From assembly GCA_030066875.1 (NCBI GenBank), contig JASJAS010000003.1, forward strand, positions 1 to 44,164: a stretch of DNA of 44,164 nucleotides. The letters are read 5' to 3'. Source of the DNA: Acidimicrobiia bacterium (GTDB lineage Bacteria; Actinomycetota; Acidimicrobiia; Spongiisociales; UBA5794). This document shows positions 9,120 through 17,934 of this stretch, in pieces. The stretch's first letter is position 1; every line of letters starts with the position of its first letter. The translations under genes were made by a program, and so were the position numbers. A model generated the notes under the pieces. That model did not search any database, was not told where the DNA came from, and saw only the letters and a list, made by a program, of their open reading frames with translations.

Positions 9120-9734
9120 ATGGAAACCACTACGTTCGATATGGCGGACCTCGCAGGGACCGATCGTTACAAGCTCTTGACCGGTCTGATAATTCCCAGA
9201 CCGATCGGCTGGGTCGGCACTCAAGACGCTGCAGGGTTGAGGAACCTGGCGCCCTACTCGTACTTCAACGTCGTGGCGGCCACACCGCCGACAGTGCTCT
9301 TCTCGACAGGCCGTCCTCGGGGAAGAATCAAGGACTCGCTGGCCAACGTCATGACAACCGGCGAGTTCACGCTCAGCATCGTCGATGAGGATCTCGTCGA
9401 TGCGATGCACGCTACGGCCACCAACTACCCACCCGACGCCGATGAATTCGCCGAAACCGGTTTGCGGGCCACACCGGGCGATCTCGTAGCTGCTCCCTAT
9501 GTCGCCGAGGCCCGGGCCGCGCTCGAGTGCCGGGTCGCACGAATCATCGATCTCGGCGACCCGACAACCGCTTCGGTTGTATTCGGTGACGTACTCCGCG
9601 TCCATGTCGACACCGCTGTGCTCGACGGGACGCGAATCGACCACCGGAAGCTACGCGCCGTCGGCCGGATCGCTGGAGTCACGTACTCGACCACGGCAGA
9701 CTCAATGTTCGACGTGGAGGGCGAGGAGCCCTAG
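9120..9734 (+). CDS. Flavin reductase family protein (FMN-binding split barrel)
   Basis: LLTGLIIPRPIGWVGTQDAAGLRNLAPYSYFNVVAATPPTVLFS...GRIKDSLANVMTTGEFTLSIV. Confidence 0.92.
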   Translation: METTTFDMADLAGTDRYKLLTGLIIPRPIGWVGTQDAAGLRNLAPYSYFNVVAATPPTVLFSTGRPRGRIKDSLANVMTTGEFTLSIVDEDLVDAMHATATNYPPDADEFAETGLRATPGDLVAAPYVAEARAALECRVARIIDLGDPTTASVVFGDVLRVHVDTAVLDGTRIDHRKLRAVGRIAGVTYSTTADSMFDVEGEEP

Positions 9735-9741
9735 GCAAGCT

Positions 9742-10125
9742 CTAGAGCCGATCCCACGGGATGGCGGCGACGATCACCGCAAGCGACACCAGGAATGACC
9801 CACCGGCGTACAGGTTGGATCGCACGTCGTTACGCCGGGTCGCTACAACCATGCCCAGACGAGCGACGATCAGAGCCACCAGCATGAAGCCGGGATGAAG
9901 GACCTTGAAGAAGAAGGTCTCACTCCACCCATCGTCGAAGATCCAGATGACCACCCCGATGGCCACCTGGATGTCGACCGTCATCACCCCGATCTGGAAC
10001 ACACCCGATTCCCAGGCGACCTCCGCTCGGTAGCGGTACCACCCCAGCGCGGCGCCTCCCAGGAGCGCCGCCAGAACCAGCCAGCGCACCAGAGAGTGAA
10101 CCGTCACCAGGGTTTCCACCATCAC
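9742..10125 (-). CDS. Small multi-TM membrane protein
   Basis: 127 aa with about four hydrophobic segments (LVRWLVLAALLGGAALGWY, FMLVALIVARLGMVVA, FLVSLAVIVAAI). Confidence 0.7.
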   Translation of the reverse strand: MMVETLVTVHSLVRWLVLAALLGGAALGWYRYRAEVAWESGVFQIGVMTVDIQVAIGVVIWIFDDGWSETFFFKVLHPGFMLVALIVARLGMVVATRRNDVRSNLYAGGSFLVSLAVIVAAIPWDRL

Positions 10126-10168
10126 CTCCTGTCCCGGCGATCATTTTCTGCGGCGGACGCAATCGGCA

Positions 10169-11404
10169 CTATTCCGGATTCGTCGTAACCACTACCCGTC
10201 CGATCCTGCGGCGGCGTACCGTATCGACTCTGATCCGGCAGTCCCCTGCCTTGATCTCGGCTCCGATGGGAGGCAACTCACCGGCTAGGCCCATTACAAG
10301 TCCTCCAACAGTGGTCCAGTCGCCTTCGGGAAGGGAAACCCCTATGGCAGCACTGAGATCGTCTGTGAGCATGCGCCCGTCTACCACCCAACGGCCGTCA
10401 TCCATCGATCTGAACAATGGAGCCGTAACCGCCCCCTCTTCGCTGACGACCCCGAAGAGTTCCTCAACAATGTCCTCGATTGTCACCATCCCCGAGGTGC
10501 CGCCGTGCTCATCAATGACGATGGCAACGTGCGTGCCGGCACTCTGCATCTCCCGCAGCAGGTCGATCACCCGTTTGGATTCTGCGACGACGAGCGGCGG
10601 GTAGGCCAGCTCGACGAGGGGCCGTTCGGGGGTGGCTACGAGGTTGCGCTGCCGGACGATGCCGACGATGTTGTCGATTGTGCCGTCGTATACCGGGAGC
10701 CGGCGGTGACCCGTTCGCAGGGCCGTCTCCAATGCTGCCTCCGAGGAAGCCGCAACGGGGATACCGGTCAGATCCACCCGGGGCACCATGACCTCTTCGG
10801 CGACCCGATCTCCCAAGCGGAAGGCCCCTTCGATGAGGCTCAGGTCGGCAGCCGTTATCTCTCCTTCGGTGGCGGCAGCGGCGGCCAGGCTGCGCAGCTC
10901 CCTCTCCGTCACCGTCGGAGTGGTCGCGATCCCCTTTCCCGGAGCATGCAAATCGGCGAACTTGACCAACAAGGTGACGATGGGCCGTAGCAGCCAGGTG
11001 AGCATCCCCACCGGATAGGCAAGCGCCATCACCACGTTCGCCGCGTTGCGGTAGGCGTACGTCTTTGGGATTGCCTCGGAGTACACGAACAGGAAGATGG
11101 TGAGGACGATCGAAGCGATCGTGACACCGAGGCTGCCGAACCACCGCTCCGCCAGGATTCCGGTAACTGTGGCGGCGCCGATCTGCACGAGCAGCACCAC
11201 CAGCAGGATCGTATTGAGGACCAACGGCAGAGCATCGAGAAGCCGCAGCGTGCGTGTTGCCCGCCGGCTCCCCTCGTCGGCGCGGGCCGCGATGCGGACC
11301 CGCGAGACGCGGACCAGAGCAGTTTCGGCTGCGGCCAGCACAACGGCGATGAGAAACAGCACCACGAAGAGGATGACGAGGTTGCCGTCGCGACTCCATT
11401 CCAT
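10169..11404 (-). CDS. CNNM/DUF21 + CBS-pair + CorC-HlyC domain protein
   Basis: DUF21-like TM region, CBS-like EEVMVPRVDLTGIPV and VAIVIDEHGGTSGMVTIEDIVEELFG, C-terminal CorC_HlyC-like domain. Confidence 0.94.
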   Translation of the reverse strand: MEWSRDGNLVILFVVLFLIAVVLAAAETALVRVSRVRIAARADEGSRRATRTLRLLDALPLVLNTILLVVLLVQIGAATVTGILAERWFGSLGVTIASIVLTIFLFVYSEAIPKTYAYRNAANVVMALAYPVGMLTWLLRPIVTLLVKFADLHAPGKGIATTPTVTERELRSLAAAAATEGEITAADLSLIEGAFRLGDRVAEEVMVPRVDLTGIPVAASSEAALETALRTGHRRLPVYDGTIDNIVGIVRQRNLVATPERPLVELAYPPLVVAESKRVIDLLREMQSAGTHVAIVIDEHGGTSGMVTIEDIVEELFGVVSEEGAVTAPLFRSMDDGRWVVDGRMLTDDLSAAIGVSLPEGDWTTVGGLVMGLAGELPPIGAEIKAGDCRIRVDTVRRRRIGRVVVTTNPE

Positions 11405-11537
11405 GCTTCAAGTGTAAGAGAGGGGCGACGGCGGCGCAGCTACCTGCGTATCCCCTCGGGAACCGTCCGAGTATTGCTCCGAAGAACGCACTCGCGCGAC
11501 CCGAAATTCGATTACATCGAATTCCAAGCTGATTCCA

Positions 11538-13211
11538 TCAGCCCCGGGGTTTCGGGGTCGGATTGCCTGCGCAATCCAAGCCCTCGCCGGGGCGATAGCG
11601 AGCCTTCACCGAGTCCTCGACGACTTCGCCGGCGGGGTTCGTCCTGCTCCGGAACGTCTCCACCGACCGGCAGGCTCCTGATCGCCAGCTCCGCTGGTCG
11701 GTTTGCTCCACGTCCCAGTACTTCGTTGAGTACATCTGGACGGTGATCGAAGTGTCGTCGTACTCGGTCCAGATAAGCACCCCAAATGGAGTGTTGTTGA
11801 TTACCGCCAAGTCGACATCGGGGAAGTTGAGCGTTGCTTCCCGGCCGTACGGATACCGGCTGAGGTAGATCGTGTGCGACTGGTAATCGTCAAACTCGAG
11901 ACCTGCGAAAAACGCGGCATTGAACAACGTCGTCGCAAACTGGGAAACGCCGCCGCCGACATCGTCCTTGAAGTGGCCTTGCTGGATGGCGCCTGCCGGA
12001 ACGAATCCCTTTTCCACTGTGCGCTCGCCCACGAAGTCGTTCACCGAGAAGCGCTCTCCCGGTTTGACGACGACGCCGCGTACGACGTCGGCGATCTGGT
12101 GGATGTTCGTGACCCGAGATTCACAGCAGGCGTGGTTGGTGGTGAACTCCGAAACGAGTTCCGTCACACCCAGTGTCTCAACTCGTGCCGAGCCGCCGTC
12201 CTCCTCCGCCGGGCGGGTCGGCAGAAACACGAACGCCGCGCCGCCCTTTTCTGCCTCGCGATAGAGCAGGTCGGCGGCGCCCGCGCCACAGCAGCGCATC
12301 GCCGGTGGCCCTCCCAGTCCGAAGCTGACCTCGTCGTTTTCCACCGAGTACACCGGCTCCGGGTAATCGGAGGTGTAGCCGTCGAGCAGACGCTCCAGGG
12401 ATTGCTGCACCCTGTCTTCGTTGAACACGGGCACGAGTTCATCGCCCAATACTGTTGAGTCGATCCATCTGGTCAGCGTGGTGGTGCCGATACGGGCCGT
12501 CTCCCCGTTGACGCGAACAGTCAGAGTCGAGTCAACGAGATCGTTCGCATGGTCTAGGGCGGCTGTCACATCCTCTTGGTCGAGCTCTGGCGCCAGCGGG
12601 CTCCAGGTAACGTCAACCGAGAATGGGGCGCTGCCGAAGGCGACCTCGGCGGCGAGCGCCTCGGCAGCTACGGCGGGGTCGAGGTACTCGCCATCCGCTC
12701 CCGGTGTGACGACCATCTCTCCCGAGGCTGCGGTGAAGCTGGGCTCGGTGGGCGCTACCCGAACCCAGCCCGGTGCAGACCGGATCATCTGTTGCACCAC
12801 TTCGAGGTCGATCTGGTAGATCGGTTCGATTTCGAGCGGGTTTCGCAGCGCGGTCACCCACGTGGAGAACGACGAAACCGGGTTGGCTTCCCTACCGGCA
12901 TCCAGGACCGCAGACCGCATTGCCGCGGTGTCAACGGTGATCCCGGCCTCGGCGTTGGCAACCGTGATGTCGAGCCCGGGTGCCCGGATTATCACCGGGT
13001 CGTCTGCGCTATCAGCTGCCAGGTCTCGGAGAATTGAATCGAGTTCGAGATCGTCAAGACCACCGACGGGTACGCCAGCGACTAACACGTTGCGGTTTAC
13101 CTGGTCGACATGGACCATCTTGTCGACGCCCCAGGCCGCAACTGCGGTGAGGAGAAGACCAAGGAGGAGCAGAGGCACGCCCAAGAGGACACGCACAGAC
13201 CAGCGTCGCAT
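11538..13211 (-). CDS. VanW family protein with N-terminal TM and repeated peptidoglycan-binding-like region
   Basis: VanW core: TNIHQIADVVRGVVVKPGERFSVNDFVGERTVEKGFVPAGAIQQGHFKDDVGGGVSQFATTLFNAAFFAGLEFDDYQSHTIYLSRYPYGREATL. Confidence 0.93.
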   Translation of the reverse strand: MRRWSVRVLLGVPLLLLGLLLTAVAAWGVDKMVHVDQVNRNVLVAGVPVGGLDDLELDSILRDLAADSADDPVIIRAPGLDITVANAEAGITVDTAAMRSAVLDAGREANPVSSFSTWVTALRNPLEIEPIYQIDLEVVQQMIRSAPGWVRVAPTEPSFTAASGEMVVTPGADGEYLDPAVAAEALAAEVAFGSAPFSVDVTWSPLAPELDQEDVTAALDHANDLVDSTLTVRVNGETARIGTTTLTRWIDSTVLGDELVPVFNEDRVQQSLERLLDGYTSDYPEPVYSVENDEVSFGLGGPPAMRCCGAGAADLLYREAEKGGAAFVFLPTRPAEEDGGSARVETLGVTELVSEFTTNHACCESRVTNIHQIADVVRGVVVKPGERFSVNDFVGERTVEKGFVPAGAIQQGHFKDDVGGGVSQFATTLFNAAFFAGLEFDDYQSHTIYLSRYPYGREATLNFPDVDLAVINNTPFGVLIWTEYDDTSITVQMYSTKYWDVEQTDQRSWRSGACRSVETFRSRTNPAGEVVEDSVKARYRPGEGLDCAGNPTPKPRG

Positions 13212-13250
13212 AGCGACGGGATGATAGAAGGTTTGGCCGCAGAGACGCTT

Positions 13251-13286
13251 TATATCGATTCGATATATCTATATCGAATCGATATA
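13251..13286. promoter_or_regulatory. Double palindromic operator, probable PadR site, in the vanW / padR-ino1 divergent region
   Basis: TATATCGATTCGATATA-TC-TATATCGAATCGATATA: perfect 17-bp inverted repeat with 2-bp spacer. Each arm is itself an odd palindrome (TATATCGA-N-TCGATATA). Confidence 0.85.
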
Positions 13287-13296
13287 GTAGTGCTCG

Positions 13297-13836
13297 ATGC
13301 TCGATCTTGCCGTCCTCGGATTGCTGCGCAAACGGCCCCGCCACGGGTACGAACTGAAGGCGCGCCTCGTCGAACTCGGCTTTGCCCGGGTTTCTTTTGG
13401 CTCGTTGTATCCGGCACTGCGACGTCTGGAAAAGAGGGGTCTGATCGAGGCACTTCGCCAATCGGGAAGGCGCAAGGCCTACCGATTGACTGATTTGGGC
13501 GAGCAGGAGTTCGCCCGGATTCTCGGCTCGACCGACCATGACGAGGACGGGCGATTCAACATGCGGTTGGCGTTCTTCCAGTACCTCGAGCCCCCCGCAC
13601 GTCTTCGATCTCTCAAGCGGCGGCGGAGTCATCTGGTGAGCCGGCTGCAGAACGCGCAGGTTGCGCTGCAAGATGAGATCGCAGCCGGTTCGGGCGACCA
13701 CTACACCGCTGCGCTGCTGCAACACAACGTCGCGTCCACCGAATCGGACATCAGCTTCCTCGACCAACTGATTGCATATGCACGTTCCGAGATGGCTGCT
13801 GAGGCGCCCCGGACCCTCACAGGAGGAAAGAAATGA
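13297..13836 (+). CDS. PadR family transcriptional regulator
   Basis: [76 protein letters not shown] is the PadR winged helix. Confidence 0.96.
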   Translation: MLDLAVLGLLRKRPRHGYELKARLVELGFARVSFGSLYPALRRLEKRGLIEALRQSGRRKAYRLTDLGEQEFARILGSTDHDEDGRFNMRLAFFQYLEPPARLRSLKRRRSHLVSRLQNAQVALQDEIAAGSGDHYTAALLQHNVASTESDISFLDQLIAYARSEMAAEAPRTLTGGKK

Positions 13837-14939
13837 GCAAAGTGAAGGTAGCGATTGCCGGCGTCGGCAACTGCGCCAATTCCCTCATCCAGGGAGTGGA
13901 GTACTACCGCAACGCCGCAGCGGACACCGAGGTGCCCGGCCTGATGCATGTGGACTTCGGCGGCTATCACGTCGGCGACGTCGAGTTCGTTGCGGCATTC
14001 GACGTAGACAGCACCAAGGTCGGACAGGACCTGTCCAAGGCGATGTGGGCGGGCGAGAACGACACCATTCGCTTTGCTGATGTTGACGAACTCGGAGTCG
14101 AGGTGCTGCGGGGACCGACCCTCGACGGACTCGGCAAGTACTACAACCACACCATCGAGGAGTCGCCCGAGGAAGCGGTCGACGTCGCCCAGGCTCTACG
14201 CGCGTCGGGAGCCGATGTGCTGGTCTCCTACTTGCCCGTCGGGTCAGAGGATGCCCAGAAGTTCTACGCCCAAGCGGCCCTCGACGCCGGCGTCGGCTTC
14301 GTCAACGCCATCCCGGTCTTCATCGCATCGGACCCCGAGTGGGCCCGCAGGTTTGTCGACACTGGAGTACCGATCGTCGGCGATGACATCAAGTCGCAGG
14401 TTGGCGCCACCATCCTTCACCGCAACTTGGCCCGACTCTTCGAGGACCGCGGTGTGGTCATTGAGCGCACCTACCAGCTGAACGTCGGCGGGAACATGGA
14501 CTTCATGAACATGCTGGAGCGGGATCGCTTGGAGTCCAAGAAGGTCTCGAAGACCCAGTCGGTGACGTCGCAGATCGACAACGGCATTGCCGAGCGGGAC
14601 GTTCACATCGGACCGTCCGACCATGTCCCCTGGCTGACCGATCGCAAGTGGGCCTACATCCGGGTCGAGGGCAAGGCGTTTGGCGATGTGCCGCTCAACG
14701 CGGAAGTCAAGCTCGAGGTTTGGGATTCGCCGAACTCCGCCGGAGTCATCATCGATGCGGTGCGGGCGGCCAAGATCGCCCTCGACCGTGGCCAAGGCGG
14801 ACCGCTGCTTGCCGCGTCCTCGTACTTCATGAAGAGCCCCCCGATCCAGTACCGCGACGGCGATGCGATCGAGAACCTGGAAGCCTTCATCGCCGGCGAC
14901 GACGGCACTGCGGCCGAGTTGGAAGCGTTTCTGGCCTGA
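13833..14939 (+). CDS. ino1: Inositol-3-phosphate synthase
   Basis: [28 protein letters not shown]..., [54 protein letters not shown]; 4-nt overlap (ATGA) with padR. Confidence 0.96.
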   Translation: MSKVKVAIAGVGNCANSLIQGVEYYRNAAADTEVPGLMHVDFGGYHVGDVEFVAAFDVDSTKVGQDLSKAMWAGENDTIRFADVDELGVEVLRGPTLDGLGKYYNHTIEESPEEAVDVAQALRASGADVLVSYLPVGSEDAQKFYAQAALDAGVGFVNAIPVFIASDPEWARRFVDTGVPIVGDDIKSQVGATILHRNLARLFEDRGVVIERTYQLNVGGNMDFMNMLERDRLESKKVSKTQSVTSQIDNGIAERDVHIGPSDHVPWLTDRKWAYIRVEGKAFGDVPLNAEVKLEVWDSPNSAGVIIDAVRAAKIALDRGQGGPLLAASSYFMKSPPIQYRDGDAIENLEAFIAGDDGTAAELEAFLA

Positions 14940-14967
14940 AACCGGGCCCCCACTCAGACCCCCACTC

Positions 14968-15016
14968 GTTCTTGCGGACAAAGGCGGGGTATGAGACCGC
15001 CGCGGTACGCAAGAAC
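14968..15016. repeat. Dispersed palindromic element, copy 3
   Basis: GTTCTTGCG...CGCAAGAAC 9-bp arms with inner GGCGG...CCGCC stem, between convergent ino1 and endonuclease IV genes. Confidence 0.7.
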
Positions 15017-15027
15017 CAAGGGGTGGT

Positions 15028-15786
15028 CTACAAACGCTCGCGCAGCCAGGCGATGTCACGCTTCTGACCATCGTCGTCGCTTGGGGTCTCGACCACCACC
15101 GGTGCGCCGGCGGCTCGAACCACACCGACCAACAACTCCTCCGGGATCATCCCCTCCCCTAGATTGGCGTGACGGTCGCGTCGGCTGTCATGAGGATCCC
15201 GGGAGTCGTTGCAGTGGACGAGATCGACCTTCCCGGTCGCGGCCGTCACCCGTTCGACCGCGGTCGCCAGATCGTCACCAGCGGCCCATGCGTGGCAGGT
15301 GTCAAGGCACACGCCGACGTTGTAGTCGCCGATCTCCTCCCACAGTGGTCCGTAATTGTCGAGGTCGCGCACGACTGCGTGCCCGCCACCTGCAGTGTTC
15401 TCGATGAGCAGCGGGACCGGCGACTCGAACGTATCCAGCGCCTTGCGCCAGCGCTCGAAACCCACTGCGATGTTCTCGTCGTCGCCCACATGGCCGCCGT
15501 GCACGATCACTCCCCGCGCCCCGATGGCTGCGGCCGCTTCCACGGTTTGCGCCAGCGTCTTGCGGCTGGGGATACGAATCCGATTGTTCGGCGACACCGG
15601 GTTCATGATGTAGGGAGCGTGCACGTAGATCGGCAGGCCGGACGCGATCAGTTCATCCGCATCTTCCCGAGGAACAGGCTTCTTGTAGGACTGTGGGTTC
15701 GAGACGAAGATCTGAACTAGGTCGGCGTTACGCGCCGCGGCTTCCCCGATCGGATCCTTTGGGTTCGTGTGTGCTCCGATCAGCAT
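15028..15786 (-). CDS. nfo: Deoxyribonuclease IV (AP endonuclease, TIM barrel)
   Basis: MLIGAHTN..., [96 protein letters not shown]. Confidence 0.95.
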   Translation of the reverse strand: MLIGAHTNPKDPIGEAAARNADLVQIFVSNPQSYKKPVPREDADELIASGLPIYVHAPYIMNPVSPNNRIRIPSRKTLAQTVEAAAAIGARGVIVHGGHVGDDENIAVGFERWRKALDTFESPVPLLIENTAGGGHAVVRDLDNYGPLWEEIGDYNVGVCLDTCHAWAAGDDLATAVERVTAATGKVDLVHCNDSRDPHDSRRDRHANLGEGMIPEELLVGVVRAAGAPVVVETPSDDDGQKRDIAWLRERL

Positions 15787-16355
15787 CAGTGGTAATCGCC
15801 TTCGTCGGTACGTCCCAGGATCAGCTCAGCGCGGATGACCACGTCTTCCACGGGCGCTTCCCATCCGTCGGCGTCTACTTGCAGCGTGTTGCCATTCCAC
15901 ACTGCACCCCATAGGCCGTCGGGATACGCCGAACGGTCATCGAGTTCAACCAGCAACACCGGCGTGGGGATTCTCCCGTCGTCGCCGTAGTCGCGCCCCG
16001 ACCTCACCGACACCACGTCATCCCACGGTATGTCCAGGTAGGACATCGGGCCGGCGACGCGCAATCGCAAGCCTGCTTCGTCGAGCTCCACGACGGACTG
16101 GCCCTTGAGCAGCCCGGCCGCGCCCACGGTCACCAACGCCCCACCGGCAACCACGAAAAGGGTGCCCCACACGAGATCGGTGCGCCGCTCCGTCTGGCCC
16201 TTTGAGGTGAGGCGGCCGTCGTCGTCGGTGGTCGGCGGATCGGAGAGTCGGTGCATCACAACCACATCCAGTGCGGCAAGAAGCAACAGCACACCGGCGG
16301 CGGTGAGTAGTAGTTGGCGGGTCCCCGACTTGGGAGTGGTGAATCGGTTGGTCAT
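15786..16355 (-). CDS. Hypothetical membrane protein, two TM segments plus PH-like soluble domain
   Basis: 189 aa, [20 protein letters not shown] and [24 protein letters not shown], then [29 protein letters not shown]. Confidence 0.7.
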   Translation of the reverse strand: MTNRFTTPKSGTRQLLLTAAGVLLLLAALDVVVMHRLSDPPTTDDDGRLTSKGQTERRTDLVWGTLFVVAGGALVTVGAAGLLKGQSVVELDEAGLRLRVAGPMSYLDIPWDDVVSVRSGRDYGDDGRIPTPVLLVELDDRSAYPDGLWGAVWNGNTLQVDADGWEAPVEDVVIRAELILGRTDEGDYH

Positions 16356-16903
16356 TACTCTACTCCGAGATCAGAAGGGATGAGCAGCGACACGAGCGGC
16401 ACCCCAAGTGAGGCAAGACGCTTCCTCGCAGCGCCGGCGCTTCGGTCGACCAGGACGATCGCCTGCACTACATCGACCCCAACGCTCTGCAGGACTTCGA
16501 CCGCCGCCGCCATCGAGCCGCCTGTCGTCACAGTGTCCTCGACGACCACCGCCCGGTCGCCCTCCCGCACCGGACCGACGAGACGACCCCCGACGCCGTG
16601 AGTCTTCGCCTCTTTGCGGACGCTGAAGGCCCGCAGCGGGCGCCCAGCAGTCATCGCGGCCGCCACCGCTATCGGGTCGGCTCCCATGGTCATGCCACCG
16701 ACAACGGTTGCCTCGGGATCGATCACCTCGAGGACGCAGCGCCCGACGATGCGACCCCCAGCACCGTCGTACGTTGTCTGCCGCCCATCCAGATACCAGT
16801 CCGATACCGCCCCGGAGCTCAGCGTATAGGGCCCATCGGTGCGGAGGCCATGGGCCTTCAGGTGCGCAATTAGCTCAATTTGGTTGGGTGTCAGATTGCC
16901 CAA
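16355..16903 (-). CDS. pyrE: Orotate phosphoribosyltransferase (TTG start likely)
   Basis: YTLSSGAVSDWYLDGRQTTYDGAG, and PRPP loop VVVEDTVTTGGSMAAAVEVLQSVG. Confidence 0.93.
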   Translation of the reverse strand: MGNLTPNQIELIAHLKAHGLRTDGPYTLSSGAVSDWYLDGRQTTYDGAGGRIVGRCVLEVIDPEATVVGGMTMGADPIAVAAAMTAGRPLRAFSVRKEAKTHGVGGRLVGPVREGDRAVVVEDTVTTGGSMAAAVEVLQSVGVDVVQAIVLVDRSAGAARKRLASLGVPLVSLLIPSDLGVE

Positions 16904-16986
16904 GAAAACCCCTAAAGGTTTCGCGATCTGGAACCGATATCGTACTCAGACTGGATGCCTTCCTACCTCCCGTCTAAATAGCCCGG

Positions 16987-17015
16987 ATCGAGGCCGCCGA
17001 ATCGGCGGCCTCGAT
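16987..17015 (+). terminator. Strong hairpin followed by TTCTTTGT
   Basis: ATCGAGGCCGCCGA-a-TCGGCGGCCTCGAT, up to 14-bp arms before loop opening, followed by ttctttgt on the plus strand. Confidence 0.6.
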
Positions 17016-17135
17016 TCTTTGTGGAATCCTCCGACTCAGCGCCAGAAAGATGGGACTCAATTCTCTTTAAGTCTTTCCCATGTCTGCCGACAACAGTAGG
17101 GAGGGAAGACTCCTTCTCCTTCCGTACTCACACCG

Positions 17136-17158
17136 GAGGCCGCCCATTTGGCGGCCTC
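17136..17158 (+). terminator. Second hairpin with the same stem core, followed by TAGTGTTT
   Basis: GAGGCCGCC-cattt-GGCGGCCTC followed by tagtgtttcccccc. Confidence 0.55.
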
Positions 17159-17179
17159 TAGTGTTTCCCCCCTCCCCCC

Positions 17180-17203
17180 GTTCTTGCGGACATAGCTACG
17201 CAA
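17180..17203. repeat. Dispersed palindromic element, copy 4 (short form)
   Basis: GTTCTTGCGGACatagcTACGCAA: 12-nt arm identical to copy 5, inner stem missing. Confidence 0.6.
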
Positions 17204-17257
17204 TGGCGAAGACATATCCGCAGGAACCGTTGGAACCTATAGGGACCCGTGTGGGGT

Positions 17258-17863
17258 TCAGCGCTTTCTGTGGCGGCGAGAGAAGAGCACCCCGGCAAGG
17301 GCAGCTGCGCCGAGGGCCGGTAGCACCCAGGCAAGGTCCCCGGGCCCGCCCGGTCCGGTGGCTGCTCCGTCGAGACGGATTTCGACGACCTCGTAGCGGC
17401 GGCCATAGCGGCCACCCAGTTCGGCGATCACGCGATCCGGGGCGCGCCGCGGGTCGAGACCTGGTTCCGCAAGCTTGGTGGCGAATCCGGCCCGGACGAG
17501 GATGCGGCGCACCAGCTCGATACGGCGCGCTTCCTCGGTGATGATCTCGCCCGTCCCGAGGAGGCGGCGACCGTCCGGAAGCCACACCTCACAGACCGGA
17601 TCCGCCAGCAGGTTCATCAACCAATGGGTCGTCCTACCAAAGCCGGCCAGACAGAACACCGACCCAGGCTCTTCGGCAAAGTTGACCGGAACCTGCCGAC
17701 GTAGGCCCGACTTGCGGCCCGTCGTGACGAGAACCATCACGTAGCCCCCGCGAGGATCGGCCATGAACCGACCCAGCCCGAGTCTCCACATGAGAAGCAT
17801 GAAGCGGTTGAGCTGGCGGAACGCACCACGCAGCTGCGCGACCTGGGCCTCCGTGATGTCCAT
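17258..17863 (-). CDS. Nitroreductase-family deazaflavin(F420)-dependent oxidoreductase (Ddn-like) with C-terminal TM
   Basis: MLLMWRLGLGRFMADPRGGYVMVLVTTGRKSGLRRQVPVNFAEEPGSVFCLAGFGRTTHWLMNLLADPVCEVWL is Ddn-like; ends in DLAWVLPALGAAALAGVLFSRRHRKR. Confidence 0.85.
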   Translation of the reverse strand: MDITEAQVAQLRGAFRQLNRFMLLMWRLGLGRFMADPRGGYVMVLVTTGRKSGLRRQVPVNFAEEPGSVFCLAGFGRTTHWLMNLLADPVCEVWLPDGRRLLGTGEIITEEARRIELVRRILVRAGFATKLAEPGLDPRRAPDRVIAELGGRYGRRYEVVEIRLDGAATGPGGPGDLAWVLPALGAAALAGVLFSRRHRKR

Positions 17864-17934
17864 CGACTCTCCGTTGCCGCTACCTCGATCGTACCCGGGT
17901 AGCGCAGCATCAGACCGGGTGTTGGCAATATCTC

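Noticed and set aside
13251-13286. The AT-rich inverted repeat as an intrinsic terminator
   Set aside because: It lies between divergent genes, has no GC stem or U-tract, and overlaps -10-like elements; an operator is a better explanation.
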